From: Salminus brasiliensis
Taxonomy: Eukaryota; Chordata; Actinopteri; Characiformes; Bryconidae
NCBI RefSeq assembly: GCF_030463535.1
Contig: NC_132893.1
Location: forward strand, 27,340,782 to 27,404,781
Direction of reading: 5' to 3'
Length of the DNA: 64,000 nucleotides
Each line of letters opens with the position of its first letter. The stretch's first letter is position 1. The translations under genes were made by a program, and so were the position numbers. Positions 25,111-35,600 of the stretch are shown piece by piece. The notes beneath the pieces were generated by a model that worked only from the letters and a program-made list of their open reading frames with translations, did not search any database and had not been told where the DNA came from.

Positions 25111-25375
25111 CAGATCTACTGTGTGTCGACTTCACAACCGTCTAAACTAACCTAAACCTGATGTGATACGTTCCATTTACGTGTTGCTGCTCATACACTT
25201 AGTCCAACAACAGCCAACCAGTTAAATGTTTGAGTTTAATCTATTTAGGATAATTCAATCTGATATATGGTCTATTTAAAGCAGTGTAAGCTGAATATAT
25301 GCACAAAACACAGAGCATCTTGTTCAAAACAAGACCCCCTTAGTCAGAATCATGAGAAAACTAAATAAAAGGGAG

Positions 25376-25576
25376 CAGAGCTCTCTGCTGTTATCTGCTC
25401 CTCACTCCACAACCACCACTAATGCACCTGCAGCTCACCACCAGACACACTCTTATCTCAGAATACTAATCAAATGCTTTCTGAGTTGTAGTTGTAGATT
25501 ACATATAAAGTGTTTTATTTAATACATTATTTTATTAAGATAAAATTATTTGTTTGTCCCATAAAGGGCAGATAAG
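25376..25576. repeat. upstream flank of lysozyme copy 2, duplicated before copy 3
   Basis: From gagctctctgctgttatctgctcc to the GATAAG motif at 25571 it is almost identical to about 29814-30015: two or three substitutions and one short indel by eye over about 190 bases. Confidence 0.85.
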
Positions 25577-25698
25577 GAGGCATGCAACGAAGGCAACTGG
25601 GCATGATCAAATGCAATAATCAGATCAGGATTTAACTTTGAGAAAGGTTAGAAACTGTTTACCAAATAAATCCAGCAATCCTAGCAGTTTCTTGAACG

Positions 25699-25706
25699 AT
25701 ATAAAT
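25699..25706 (+). promoter_or_regulatory. TATA box of lysozyme copy 2
   Basis: ATATAAAT 74 bases before the ATG at 25773. A GATA-type motif (gataag, 25571) lies about 128 bases further up. Confidence 0.65.
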
Positions 25707-25772
25707 TTGAGCAGCACTTCCAGAGCCCTATTCAGCAGCATTTCTAGAGATCCAGTCTCATCCTGTGTCACA

Positions 25773-26856
25773 ATGAAGCTTCTGCTGCTTCTTCTGCTTG
25801 TGGGGGTGGCAAATGCCATGTATTTTTCCAGATGTCAGTTGGCGAGTACTCTGCAAGCAGCTGGAATGGACGGCTATGCGGGTGTCAGTCTGGCTAACTG
25901 TAAGTTCTCCAAGAGCCATTTGAAGGAATGGTTCTCATATTCCATTTATCCCAATTGTTGCAGAGCAGCAAAGCTCGGATTTATGTGTGAAGTTGGATTA
26001 TTTAGCCCTGCTCTGGAACTTCAGGTCTATGACTTTCAGCTGGAGTCTGATGGTAGAAATTCAATCTGGCTTGAATAATAATCATCTAAACTGCAAGTCT
26101 GTTTATGAAACACCACTAATCACAGTTTATGGATTTATGAATCACTCTATTGGATGTTTAGCCTGGTTTTGCTTTATAGGCACTGCATCATTGTGGCTGT
26201 AATCAACTGTGTATTGTATTTTGATGAACGCATGTTATACTTCAATACCTGCAGGGGTGTGCTTGGCCAATGCTGAGTCCAGCTACAACACTCAGGCCAT
26301 CGACTACGACTCTGACGGCTCAATTGACTACGGCATTTTCCAGATCAACGATCGTTGGTGGTGTTCCAATGGCCAGTTCCCCAGCTACAACGGCTGTGGG
26401 ATCTCTTGCAGCCGTAAGAACGACCACCTCCAATCATCCCTCAGCTGTGACCAGTGAAGCATTATCAAGCATCATGCATTAAACAAGAACACACTGATTG
26501 AACCCGTACCTTCATTTAAAGCACCATGCATACAAACACATTTCCTGTGGGATGCCCTAGACATGTCGAAAATAACAGACTGGAAACTGCATGGCTTATG
26601 TAAGCGTCTTAACACTTGTCTTTCTTAAACAGAGCTGATGACTGATAACATCTCTGCTGACATTGCGTGTGCCAAGGTCATCGTGGACCAGCAGGGCATC
26701 TCAGCGTGGTAAGACTAAAGCAGGTTAGGTTAGGTTTTTAATAGACTTTAATAGACATGTCTTAACTGTTTTTAATCCGTCTCTCTCAGGGTTGGCTGGC
26801 AAAACAACTGTGAGGGCCAAGATGTGAGTCAGTATGTCGCCGGTTGTGGACTTTAA
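25773..26856 (+). CDS. c-type lysozyme, copy 2 (acidic, catalytic residues intact)
   Basis: GH22 lysozyme paralogue of the same design as copy 1. Exons 25773-25899, 26255-26413, 26633-26708 and 26790-26856 have the same four lengths, giving 142 codons plus TAA. Signal peptide MKLLLLLLLVGVANA; the mature chain starts MYFSRCQLA. Glu35 (NAESSYN), Asp52 (SIDYGIF), Asn59, Trp62, Trp63 and all eight cysteines are kept. The charge is very different: by hand count about 3 Arg/Lys and 12 Asp/Glu in the mature chain, so near -9 at neutral pH. Acidic, arginine-poor lysozymes are known from digestive (stomach) lysozymes of mammals, so a gut role is possible but is inference. A TATA box and AATAAA (26912) frame the gene. 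Part of a recent duplication with copy 3. Confidence 0.93.
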
Positions 26857-26911
26857 ATGAAGACCACAGGACGGTGCACTTCAGGCTTCATCTTATGGGA
26901 GAAGGAACAGA

Positions 26912-26917
26912 AATAAA
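26912..26917 (+). other. polyadenylation signal of lysozyme copy 2
   Basis: AATAAA 55 bases after the stop. A second AATAAA near 26996 is also possible. Confidence 0.55.
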
Positions 26918-28619
26918 AAATACAAACAGCAGATGACAAACGACCAATGGTCTAATTATTAAGATCTGGATGAACCAGTGTAATAAAAAGCATGGAATAA
27001 ACAGCTTTACCGTTCTCCTGCTTTTTCCGTGTCTCCTGTTATTACCCAATAATGTACAATAATGACTACAGTACCCCCTGTATCCTCTGCAGTGTCTTTG
27101 CTAAAAATGAAAAGTTGCATTCCTTCAATCAAATGAAATCATATCAAATCATCATGGTTTTCACATCACATCAACACAGGTGTTACAAGGTTAGTGAAAA
27201 ACGTAGGTGCGTAGTCCCTCACGGCAGTACATACACAATATATACACAATGCATATACAGAATATATACACATATACACTTACACTACATATGCACTTTT
27301 GCACTGCTTAAAATGTTCAGGTCTACTGGATAATCTGTAAAACGTAGAGGTGTTTATATAAATATGTACAGAGAGACAGACGTGAAGTCTTTGGTGGGTG
27401 CAATGTGACTGAGCAGTTGGTCTCTGGAACCAGTTCCTGGAAGTAAGCAAGTGCAGGGTGCAGAGTGTGTTGTATAGGGTGGAGGTTTGATAGGATGTCT
27501 TGTGTGATGGATTGGACTGATACACTGTACTGCCAGCTAATATTGTGTACTACTGGATATTATACTTTTCTAACAGTTCTATACAAAATAAGTAGCAAAC
27601 TTGTATAACAAGTAGATGATCTCAGCAGTAGCTACAGGAGCCTGAATGGCTCATTATTCACTTCTGTCTTTCAGCTTATCGCAATATACTAAAAAGCTTG
27701 ATAAAAAGTGAATGTACGTTTGAAAAGACATTTCTTTTAAACCACTCTTGTGTAACATTTCAACTAATGCACTTAACTGCACCACATAACTGAACACAAC
27801 TTCACCAATGTTCCTCAGGTGATTGTGACCATTTGATTGAGGACTATGGGTTGATCTGCATTAGCTAGAAGCTGATGGGAGTATTTAAGTCTTATCAGTG
27901 TCTAATACAAATTATGAAAGGACAGATTTACTGTGTGCCCACTTAATAAAATAGCCATATTTTAAATACAAACCTGGTGTCTGTAACAAACCAAACAGCT
28001 TGAAATCAGTTGAAATCCAGTTAGTTATGATGATTTACTCTGTGGATCTCCTGCCTTCAACATATAATATGCTGGTGAAGAGCTGGTTAACCGGCTAGCT
28101 TACCAGTATAGGATGTTTCTGTCTGGATGACCATCTTTTCAACCACCTTGACCATCAAAGACCAGCGTAAACTATCTCCTTGAGCTGGATTTTTCAGCAG
28201 GGATGCCAGACAGTAGCTGGTTAAATTCTGATTACACTGTTTGCTGTTTTCTGTGTTTCTTTGCTGCTTGTTTATGCTTCAGTCAGAGTAGGCCTGGAAA
28301 TAGTATTCACACCATGGCAGCTGCTCTCATGTTGACTCAGAGTGCCATGTGGTTATAGCTGTGTGCTCAGACTGCCCTCTGTTGGAATCTATACTATAAT
28401 ATCAAGTTAGCTTTTTCTTTTTTGAGGTGATGTGTGATATTAGATGAATGACTTTATTAATATTTAATAGTAATGTATTCTTTACATGTTTGTTTTCTGT
28501 TTACAGAACCACACACCCAAAGCCTGTCTCTGTGTTGAGCGTCAACTTAGAACTTGCCATCTTACTGTAACTTTTAATACTGGATTTTCCCTTTTTGCCA
28601 GATTTTCACCAATTTTGAA

Positions 28620-28970
28620 ATTTTACCCAGCTAACAGGTCCATGTGTGGCCTGTATGTGTAGCCCAACTGAGAACCAGAAGGTTTTGTCCTCTTGGGGTT
28701 TTCCATGTTGGCCCCACATATGGATGCACCAGGATCAGTTATGGGATCAGGATGGTTTAAACATGGGTCCCATCTGAGTTGCACATGGAGCCTAGATTGG
28801 ACTCGTGTGAGATTAAGGTGGGCTGTAACGATGGGGCCCACTTGAGAAGCCCACCTAGGTCCCAGTAAAATGCCTGTACAAACCCACTCAGAGCCCATGC
28901 CCACCCTAAACTCACTTAGCCCTCGTTCCAGCCCTGTGAGCCCCACATGAGCATGTTGGCCAGGTAAATG
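28620..28970 (-). repeat. interspersed repeat rich in 'ggcccacatatgg' phrases
   Basis: Contains gttggccccacatatggatg, gggtcccatctg and agcccatgcccacc. The same phrases occur in inverse orientation at 36430-36745. The 107-codon minus-strand frame here is repeat sequence. Confidence 0.6.
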
Positions 28971-29177
28971 AATGCATGATAAAAGAGCAATGCATATGCT
29001 GTATATTTCATAATTTCTTGCAAATTCTTTTATAAGAATATGAAAGAATTGTGGAGCTTTCCATATAGCTACTCTTGCGAGTTAAGGACCATACCCAAAG
29101 AGACATACTGGACACGGACATAAAAACACAAACAGAAATTAATTTATTGAACGATTGACATACTGCACCAAAATTAA

Positions 29178-29552
29178 AGCCTTTCTAATGGAAGCGTTCA
29201 GCTACCTTAAGTTGCACCCATTGCTGACACAGATGTTCAAATGCATACACACAGCTTGTCTAGTCCCTGTAGAGAAGTACTGCCAATAGAATAGGGACTC
29301 TCTGGAGAAGATCATGCAAATAAAAACTGATAAAAGTGTTAGACGAGGGTAGAGGGGTATGAAGCCCCCAGCATTGATCTGTGGAGCAGTGGAACTGTGT
29401 TCTCTGGAATTATGGTTGGTGCTCCAGTACTTTTGGGATGCAATCATATCTACATACCAACATCTAGCAGAAAGCCTTTCCTGGAAAGTAGAGACAGTTA
29501 CTCCAACAAAAGCAGGATAAGCTCTTTTTAATACTCTTGATTTCAGAAGTAG
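29178..29552 (-). mobile_element. family A MITE, reverse, ends eroded
   Basis: Contains acacacagcttgtctagtccctgtagagaagtac, gtggagcagtggaactgtgttctctgg and gttactccaacaaaagcaggataa in the reverse order of family A. Lies between lysozyme copies 2 and 3. Confidence 0.75.
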
Positions 29553-29813
29553 CAACGAATAACCAACTAACCTGAGACTGGTGTGATATGTTCTGTTAAC
29601 GAGGTTCTGCTAATAGTAATGGTAATGATGTAGCAGCAGCGTGTCAGCCACATTTCTAATTGAGTTTAGGGTCATACACACTGATATACGGCTTATTTAA
29701 AGCAGTGCAAGCTCAATACATGCACAAAACACAGAGCACCTCGTTCAAAACAAGACCCCCCCCCAGTTTTGTAAGATGCAGAGCGGGAATCATGAGAAAC
29801 CATGAAAGGGAGT

Positions 29814-30015
29814 AGAGCTCTCTGCTGTTATCTGCTCCTCACTCCACAACCACCACTAATGCACCTGCAGCTTACCACCAGACACACTCTTATCTCAGAA
29901 TACTAATCAAATGCTTTCTGAGTTGTAGTTGTAGATTACATATAAAGTGTTTTATTTAATACATTATTTTATTAAGATAAAATTATTTATTTATGTCCCA
30001 CAAAGGGCAGATAAG
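29814..30015. repeat. upstream flank of lysozyme copy 3, duplicated from copy 2
   Basis: Near-identical to 25376-25576. After the shared gataag motif the two diverge: copy 3 lacks about 74 bases that copy 2 has before its TATA box. Confidence 0.85.
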
Positions 30016-30063
30016 GATTATTTACCCCCAAAATTCCAGCAATCGCAGCAGTTCCTCCAGCGG

Positions 30064-30070
30064 TATAAAT
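30064..30070 (+). promoter_or_regulatory. TATA box of lysozyme copy 3
   Basis: TATAAAT 72 bases before the ATG at 30136 and only about 54 bases after the GATAAG motif (30010). Confidence 0.65.
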
Positions 30071-30135
30071 TTCAGCAGCACTTCTAGAGATTCACACAGG
30101 AGTACATTCAGGAGTCTCCTGTATCCTGTGTCACA

Positions 30136-31121
30136 ATGAAGTTTTTGGTGCTTCTTCTGTTTGTGGGCGTGGCCAATGCCAAATATTTTACCAGATGTGA
30201 ATTGGCAAGTGTTCTGCAAGCAGCTGGAATGGACGGCTATGCGGGTGTCGGTCTGGGTGACTGTGAGTTCTTCTAGAGCCATTTGAATGAATGGTTCTTT
30301 TTTCCACAGTGTTTTATTTATCCCCAGTGTTGCTTGTGGGGGAAGTTTGATGCTTTACTTTTACCCCAGAGCTACAAGTCTATGACTTTCAGCTGGAGTC
30401 TGATGGTAGAGATTCAATCTGGCTTGAATAATAATCATCTAAACTGCAAGTCTGTTTATGAAACACCACTAATCACAGTTTATGGATTTATGAATCGCTC
30501 TATTGGATGTTTAGCCTGGTTTTGCTTTATGGGCACTGCATCATTGTGGCTGTAATCAACTGTGTATTGTATTTTAATGAACGCATGTTATACTTTAATA
30601 CCTCCAGGGATGTGCTTGGCCAGTGCTGCGTCCAGCTACAACACTCAGGCCATCAACCACAACTCTGACGGCTCCACTAACTACGGCATTTTCCAGATCA
30701 AAGATCGTCTGTGGTGTTCCAATGACCAGTTCCCCAGCTACAACGGCTGTCGGATCTCCTGCAGCCGTGAGAATGACAGCCATGATTTAAAGCATCATAC
30801 AAACATGGTGCCGCAGACATATAGAAAATAACAGCCTGGAAGAAGTCTACAAAATCTTGAGTGTTTTAACACTTGTCTTTCTCAAACAGAGCTTTTGATT
30901 GATGACATCTCTGCTGACATTGCGTGTGCCAAGGTCATTGCCAACCAGCAGGGCATTTTATTTTGGTAAGACTAAAGCATTAAGGTTTTCAATAGACTCG
31001 TTTAATAGTCGTGTCAGATACATGTCTTAACTGTTTTCAATCCGTCTCTCTCAGGCCAGGCTGGCAAGCCAACTGCGAGGCCCGCGATGTGAGCTTGTAC
31101 GTCGCAGGCTGTGAGCTTTAA
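30136..31121 (+). CDS. c-type lysozyme-like protein, copy 3 (predicted non-catalytic)
   Basis: Same architecture as its two neighbours: exons 30136-30262, 30608-30766, 30890-30965 and 31055-31121 with GT-AG borders, joining to 142 codons plus TAA with no frameshift or stop. Signal peptide MKFLVLLLFVGVANA; the mature chain starts KYFTRCELA. All eight cysteines, Trp28, Trp63 and Trp108 remain. Both catalytic acids are lost: position 35 is Ala (gcg, 30628-30630; SAASSYN) and position 52 is Asn (aac, 30679-30681; STNYGIF). Asn59 is Lys and Trp62 is Leu (IKDRLWC). Net charge is about -5. Lysozyme-fold proteins without catalysis are known (alpha-lactalbumin, some sperm lysozyme-like proteins), so a binding or structural role is plausible. 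Its promoter is also shortened. Function unknown. Confidence 0.9.
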
Positions 31122-31153
31122 ACAGAAACCACAGGACGGTGCACTTAAAGCTG

Positions 31154-31159
31154 AATAAA
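31154..31159 (+). other. polyadenylation signal of lysozyme copy 3
   Basis: AATAAA 32 bases after the stop; another AATAAA near 31270 is possible. Confidence 0.5.
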
Positions 31160-32020
31160 ATGCATCTTATGGGAGAAGGAACAGAAATGAAAGCCCACAA
31201 ATAGCAGATGACAAACGACCAATGATCTAATTATTAAGATCTGGATAAAACAATAATAAAAAGCATGGAATAAACCAGTCTCCGGTTATTAACCGATAAT
31301 GTACAGCAATGGAGGAATGGCTGATTGCCCAGTATGCCCTGTATCCTCTGCAGTGTGTATAGTAAAAGTGAAAAAGTTACAAGTTAAATGCAACTGCATA
31401 CAAAAGGGTTTTTATTTCAGTTCTCTACAAAATAAGTAGCAAAATTGTATGAAAGGAGAGAGAATTAGAAAAGAAGAAGATAAGCATTCAAACTCACTAA
31501 ATACAGAAGCCTGCAGTGAATGGCTTAATATTCACTGTCCTTCAACTACTCGTAATATACAGAGAAGCCTGAAAAGATACAGCCTGAATGTTCATTCCAA
31601 AAGACATTTCTTTTAAACCGTCTTTGTGTAACGCTTCAACTAATGTACTTCATAAAAAATACTTGCATACATAACTGAACACAATTACACAAAGCTTCCT
31701 TAGGTTAATGGGATCACTTTAGATATGTCCTGCTTTGCCTGGTGCCTTGCGTAGAAGCCTGCATATGGCTGCATTCAAATGTCCAGACCTCATTCATAAT
31801 GTCCATCAGCTGATACAGTTGTACAGTTGTGTGTGAATGTTTGGGCACACATTAACAAATAACACACGTCTTTTTAAGCTACAGCATCTGCTGTGCGGCC
31901 TGTTGTTGGAAGCCTGATATGCATTTTCTGGCTCTTCAAACCTTGTGCTCATCAAACATGGACTCCTGGAAGTAACTGTCCATAAGAACATTGCCATGTG
32001 TTTTCAGCTTTGATTGCTAT
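31160..32020. other. downstream flank of lysozyme copy 3
   Basis: The part to about 31710 matches the flank of copy 2 (to about 27830): ctctgcagtgt, acaaaataagtagcaaa, aaagacatttcttttaaacc. It marks the right end of the duplicated unit. Nothing coding. Confidence 0.6.
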
Positions 32021-32200
32021 CACTGTTAAAAGTATAAGATCTTGAGGAACCTTTGAGGGGTTCTTCAAATTAAAACTGTGGAAGAGCCATTTAAGGTGTT
32101 TTGAGCAAACTTCAAAGAACCCTTTTCATCTTGAAGGGTCCCTAAAGCACCTTTAGAGAACCCCTAAAAGTTCCTCAAGGAACTTATATATTTAACAGTG
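32021..32200. mobile_element. 180-bp palindromic MITE with 'cactgttaaa' ends
   Basis: Starts cactgttaaaagtataagatc and ends gaacttatatatttaacagtg. The inverted arms continue inward with ttgaggaacc / gttcctcaag. No coding capacity. Confidence 0.75.
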
Positions 32201-32622
32201 GACAGCGCAGCATGTTAAAAATGACCAGTTCATGGGAACTATGGAAGTCAAGCTCAGATCTGGAGGAGCAGAAAACTGCTCATATGCTGGTAAGTAAGGC
32301 AAATCAAACCCCCATATGACTGCTAGTGAAGTTACTAGTGAGAGTGCACTGTTCCACTGTGCAGCTTTGCTAGCCCGAACATTATCCTCAAAAAAGGGGC
32401 AATAGAGGCTATGTTTACTACTCCCCGTTAGAAAAATGTGACAAAATGTGTCATTTGGGAAATGATGCCAAAATATTTGCATACAACCGTATGTACAAGT
32501 GATGCAGATCAGTATGGTTCCCGGTTATAACGTTTCCCTGACCTGCTAGGTTCATATCATGACTGGTAGTACTGATGATCAGGTGCACTGGAGCAGAGCA
32601 AACCATTTAGGGTTTCAACTGC

Positions 32623-35600
32623 TCACATTCTGGTGGTCTCAGGTGGGCGACTCATGTAGTCTTGAATCGCCTGATGCAAAGGAAGCCACTTCCCTACAGA
32701 TGCCTTTATTGCCACGATCCACCTGTAAATATAGCATGAAAAATACATGAAATATGTGAAAGCAATGTACGTTTTACAATGGATATCAGAGTTAACATTA
32801 TTATGCAAGGTGTTATTATTATTACGGCATTCTAAAATAAACCACATTTAACACAAACCTATGAACAACAGGTTATTAGATGTACTTTTGTAAATAAACA
32901 CATTAGGCCACATATAGTCCAAGACTAGGTCAATAATACAGTAGGCTTATTCCATGGCTGGGAAACTGACTCATAACCTTTTCATAATGTATTTACTCTT
33001 AGGTCTTATTTGCTTTGCTAAAAGGCCTTGAACTAAGCTAATCACACAGATGAGATGTTGTTTGGTACCGTTTGTTTTCGTTGCCGTTTTCAGCACACAG
33101 GTGGAACACTTTGAACTCCTCAGACGGGGGTTTGAGTTCGATGGTGGATCTTTTGGATCCTAAGGGCTGTTCCTTCACCAAGTAGCCGTGCAGGTAGATC
33201 CCCCCTGTGGCCATTCACCAAATAAAACAGGAGAATTCAGTGTGCACCCAAAACCAAAGATTCATAGCACTGCTGGCAAAGTGAGCTACTCAACTAAGAA
33301 AGATTCAGCTTAAAAAATGATCCTAATGGGTTCATGGTGTGGGTGAACGGCTCTAGAGAAAACTATTCATTGGTGTAGAATACTGTGTGTAAGTGGTTTT
33401 TGTGGTGGCTGTATGACCTTTTAAAAAGTTTACAGTTCTACTGTCAGGACTGCTTAACGTCACCTGCAGCAACATAAGTATTATAATAAAATAAAAAACA
33501 TTTAATTAAAAGCCTTTTAATGAAATTACTTCCAGTGCAACTACAGCATCACTTTACCCAAGAGATATGTACATTCCACTGACAATCTTCTGTAGGATTG
33601 AGCCCAGTGCAACCGTGTTTCTTGACAAAGCTGATCTTCTAGTAGCATACCTTTTGAGATTTTGTCTATTTGTCATGTTTTGTATAATAAACATTCATTC
33701 AATCATTTTTCATTTGGTTATGCATCATACACTATGAGGGCAAAAGTATTCGGACACCTGCTCATTCAGTGTTTCTTCTGATCAAGAATCAATGATATTA
33801 AATAAGAGTTCATCCTGCTTTTGTTGGAGAAACTGTTTGTATTGTCAAGGAAAGGCCTTCTACTAGATTTTGAAGCATTGCTATGAGGATTTGATATCAT
33901 TCAGCGGCAAGAGCATTAGTGAGGTTGGGATATTGGATGATCACCACCTCACCTCATCCCTAGCTCCCCAACGCATCCCAAAAGTATTGGATGGAGCACC
34001 ATCATTCCACTGCCCCACAGCTCAATGCTGGGGGTTTTATACCCCTCTGGGTTTATGCTTATCTGCTGTAGAGAGTCCTATTCTATTGGCAATACTTCTC
34101 AGCAGCTTAAAAGTAGCTGAATGGTCTTTTTCAGAAGGCGTGTCCATAGGCGTTTGGACATACAGTATATTTTCATTGTATTAGACTATTTTAAGGTATT
34201 TAGATCTTAACAGTCAGAGATCCCTTTACAATCGTCTATTAGAAGATTCCACGGGGAACCAAAAGTGGTTATTCTATGCCATCACTCCAAAGAACCTTCT
34301 ACTTGGTTCCAGTTAGTCATTTTAAGGCCGTAGTTTCTTTGTGTATGGGTGCAGTAGATGAGTCGTACCAACTGCGTAGGTCGATCGAATGCTGCCGTAG
34401 AAATAGAGGCATCCGTCTTTCAGGATGCAGTAGTGTTGTACCCATGAGTCTTTGTTCCTGTCCAGCAGATGAAGCAGGCCGAGGCATTCTGGGTTCTTGA
34501 CGGCCAGTGGAGGCAGGTTCGAGTTGTGGCGAGTTACGTCCACCCACACGTGATTCTGCAACAGGAATCACCACGGTTACTCAACCGTCCTGACTGTTAC
34601 CATGGCAACACAACTGAAGCTCTTTATTCCTTTGTTCTGGGCTCCTGTGCTGCTCAGCTGTGCCATAAATATAACATACAGGAATATCACATAGAATATA
34701 ATTACATTAACAGATATTCTCTTCAAGAAGATCCATCATTATACAGTACTATACAGCAGGGAGCAGAACAGCATGCTCTGAATGCTTCATTTGTCTTTCT
34801 TCAAAGATGACCCCATCCAGAAGTAGACCACTCATGGGGTTATGTCACTTTGTGTTGTTGGGGTCCAGGTTTTATGCTCATCATACCGGTGCTAATAGTC
34901 AATGCCAATGCTGTATCAGGTGTTATGAATGTAGCATGGTGTGTACATGGATCTGTGAGGTGTTCTGATGCCGCTGGGTAGTTTGTGGATCTACTGATGT
35001 TACTGGTTTGTGTTTGTATATTTGCCTTACATGATCTCTAGATTTAATGGACTACTCTTTTTACCTTCTATCACCTGTTTTGTGACCGTTTAGGAAATAT
35101 TTTCTAGCTGAAACCTCAAAGAATCAAGATCTTTTACCTGAGTGATGGGGTGAACTGCTCGTTCCATGGCCTCCAACCATCTGAGAAAAGGAAAGAAAAA
35201 AACATCACCATCTTGTTACAGCACTTCAGTGTATTAATTAAACATTTGCCCAGCAAGCAGAGAGCATGGCTCTGATATGCTCTTACAAGGGCTCTGTATT
35301 CTGGGCCTGAAGCAAGTCACTTATAGGGGCCAGGCTGTTCCTTTAACACTCTGTCAGCTGATGCCTCATAAACAGGGACTTTTAACTCCTGATGGAAAAT
35401 TCTGATTCCATCGTTCTCATCCTTGTAAAAGGAGAGGTAGAGGTGACTTCTTCAGCCCTTACAAATATACTATATGTCCAAATGTTTGTGGACACCCCTT
35501 TTAATTAATGCATTTAATTATGCACCCATTGATGATATCTATTTTTAAATGCACACACACAGCTTGTCTAGTCTCTGTACAGAAGTATTGCCTGAAGAAT

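Noticed and set aside
30136-31121. Calling lysozyme copy 3 a pseudogene
   Set aside because: No frameshift, stop, lost splice site or lost cysteine. Only active-site and surface positions changed.
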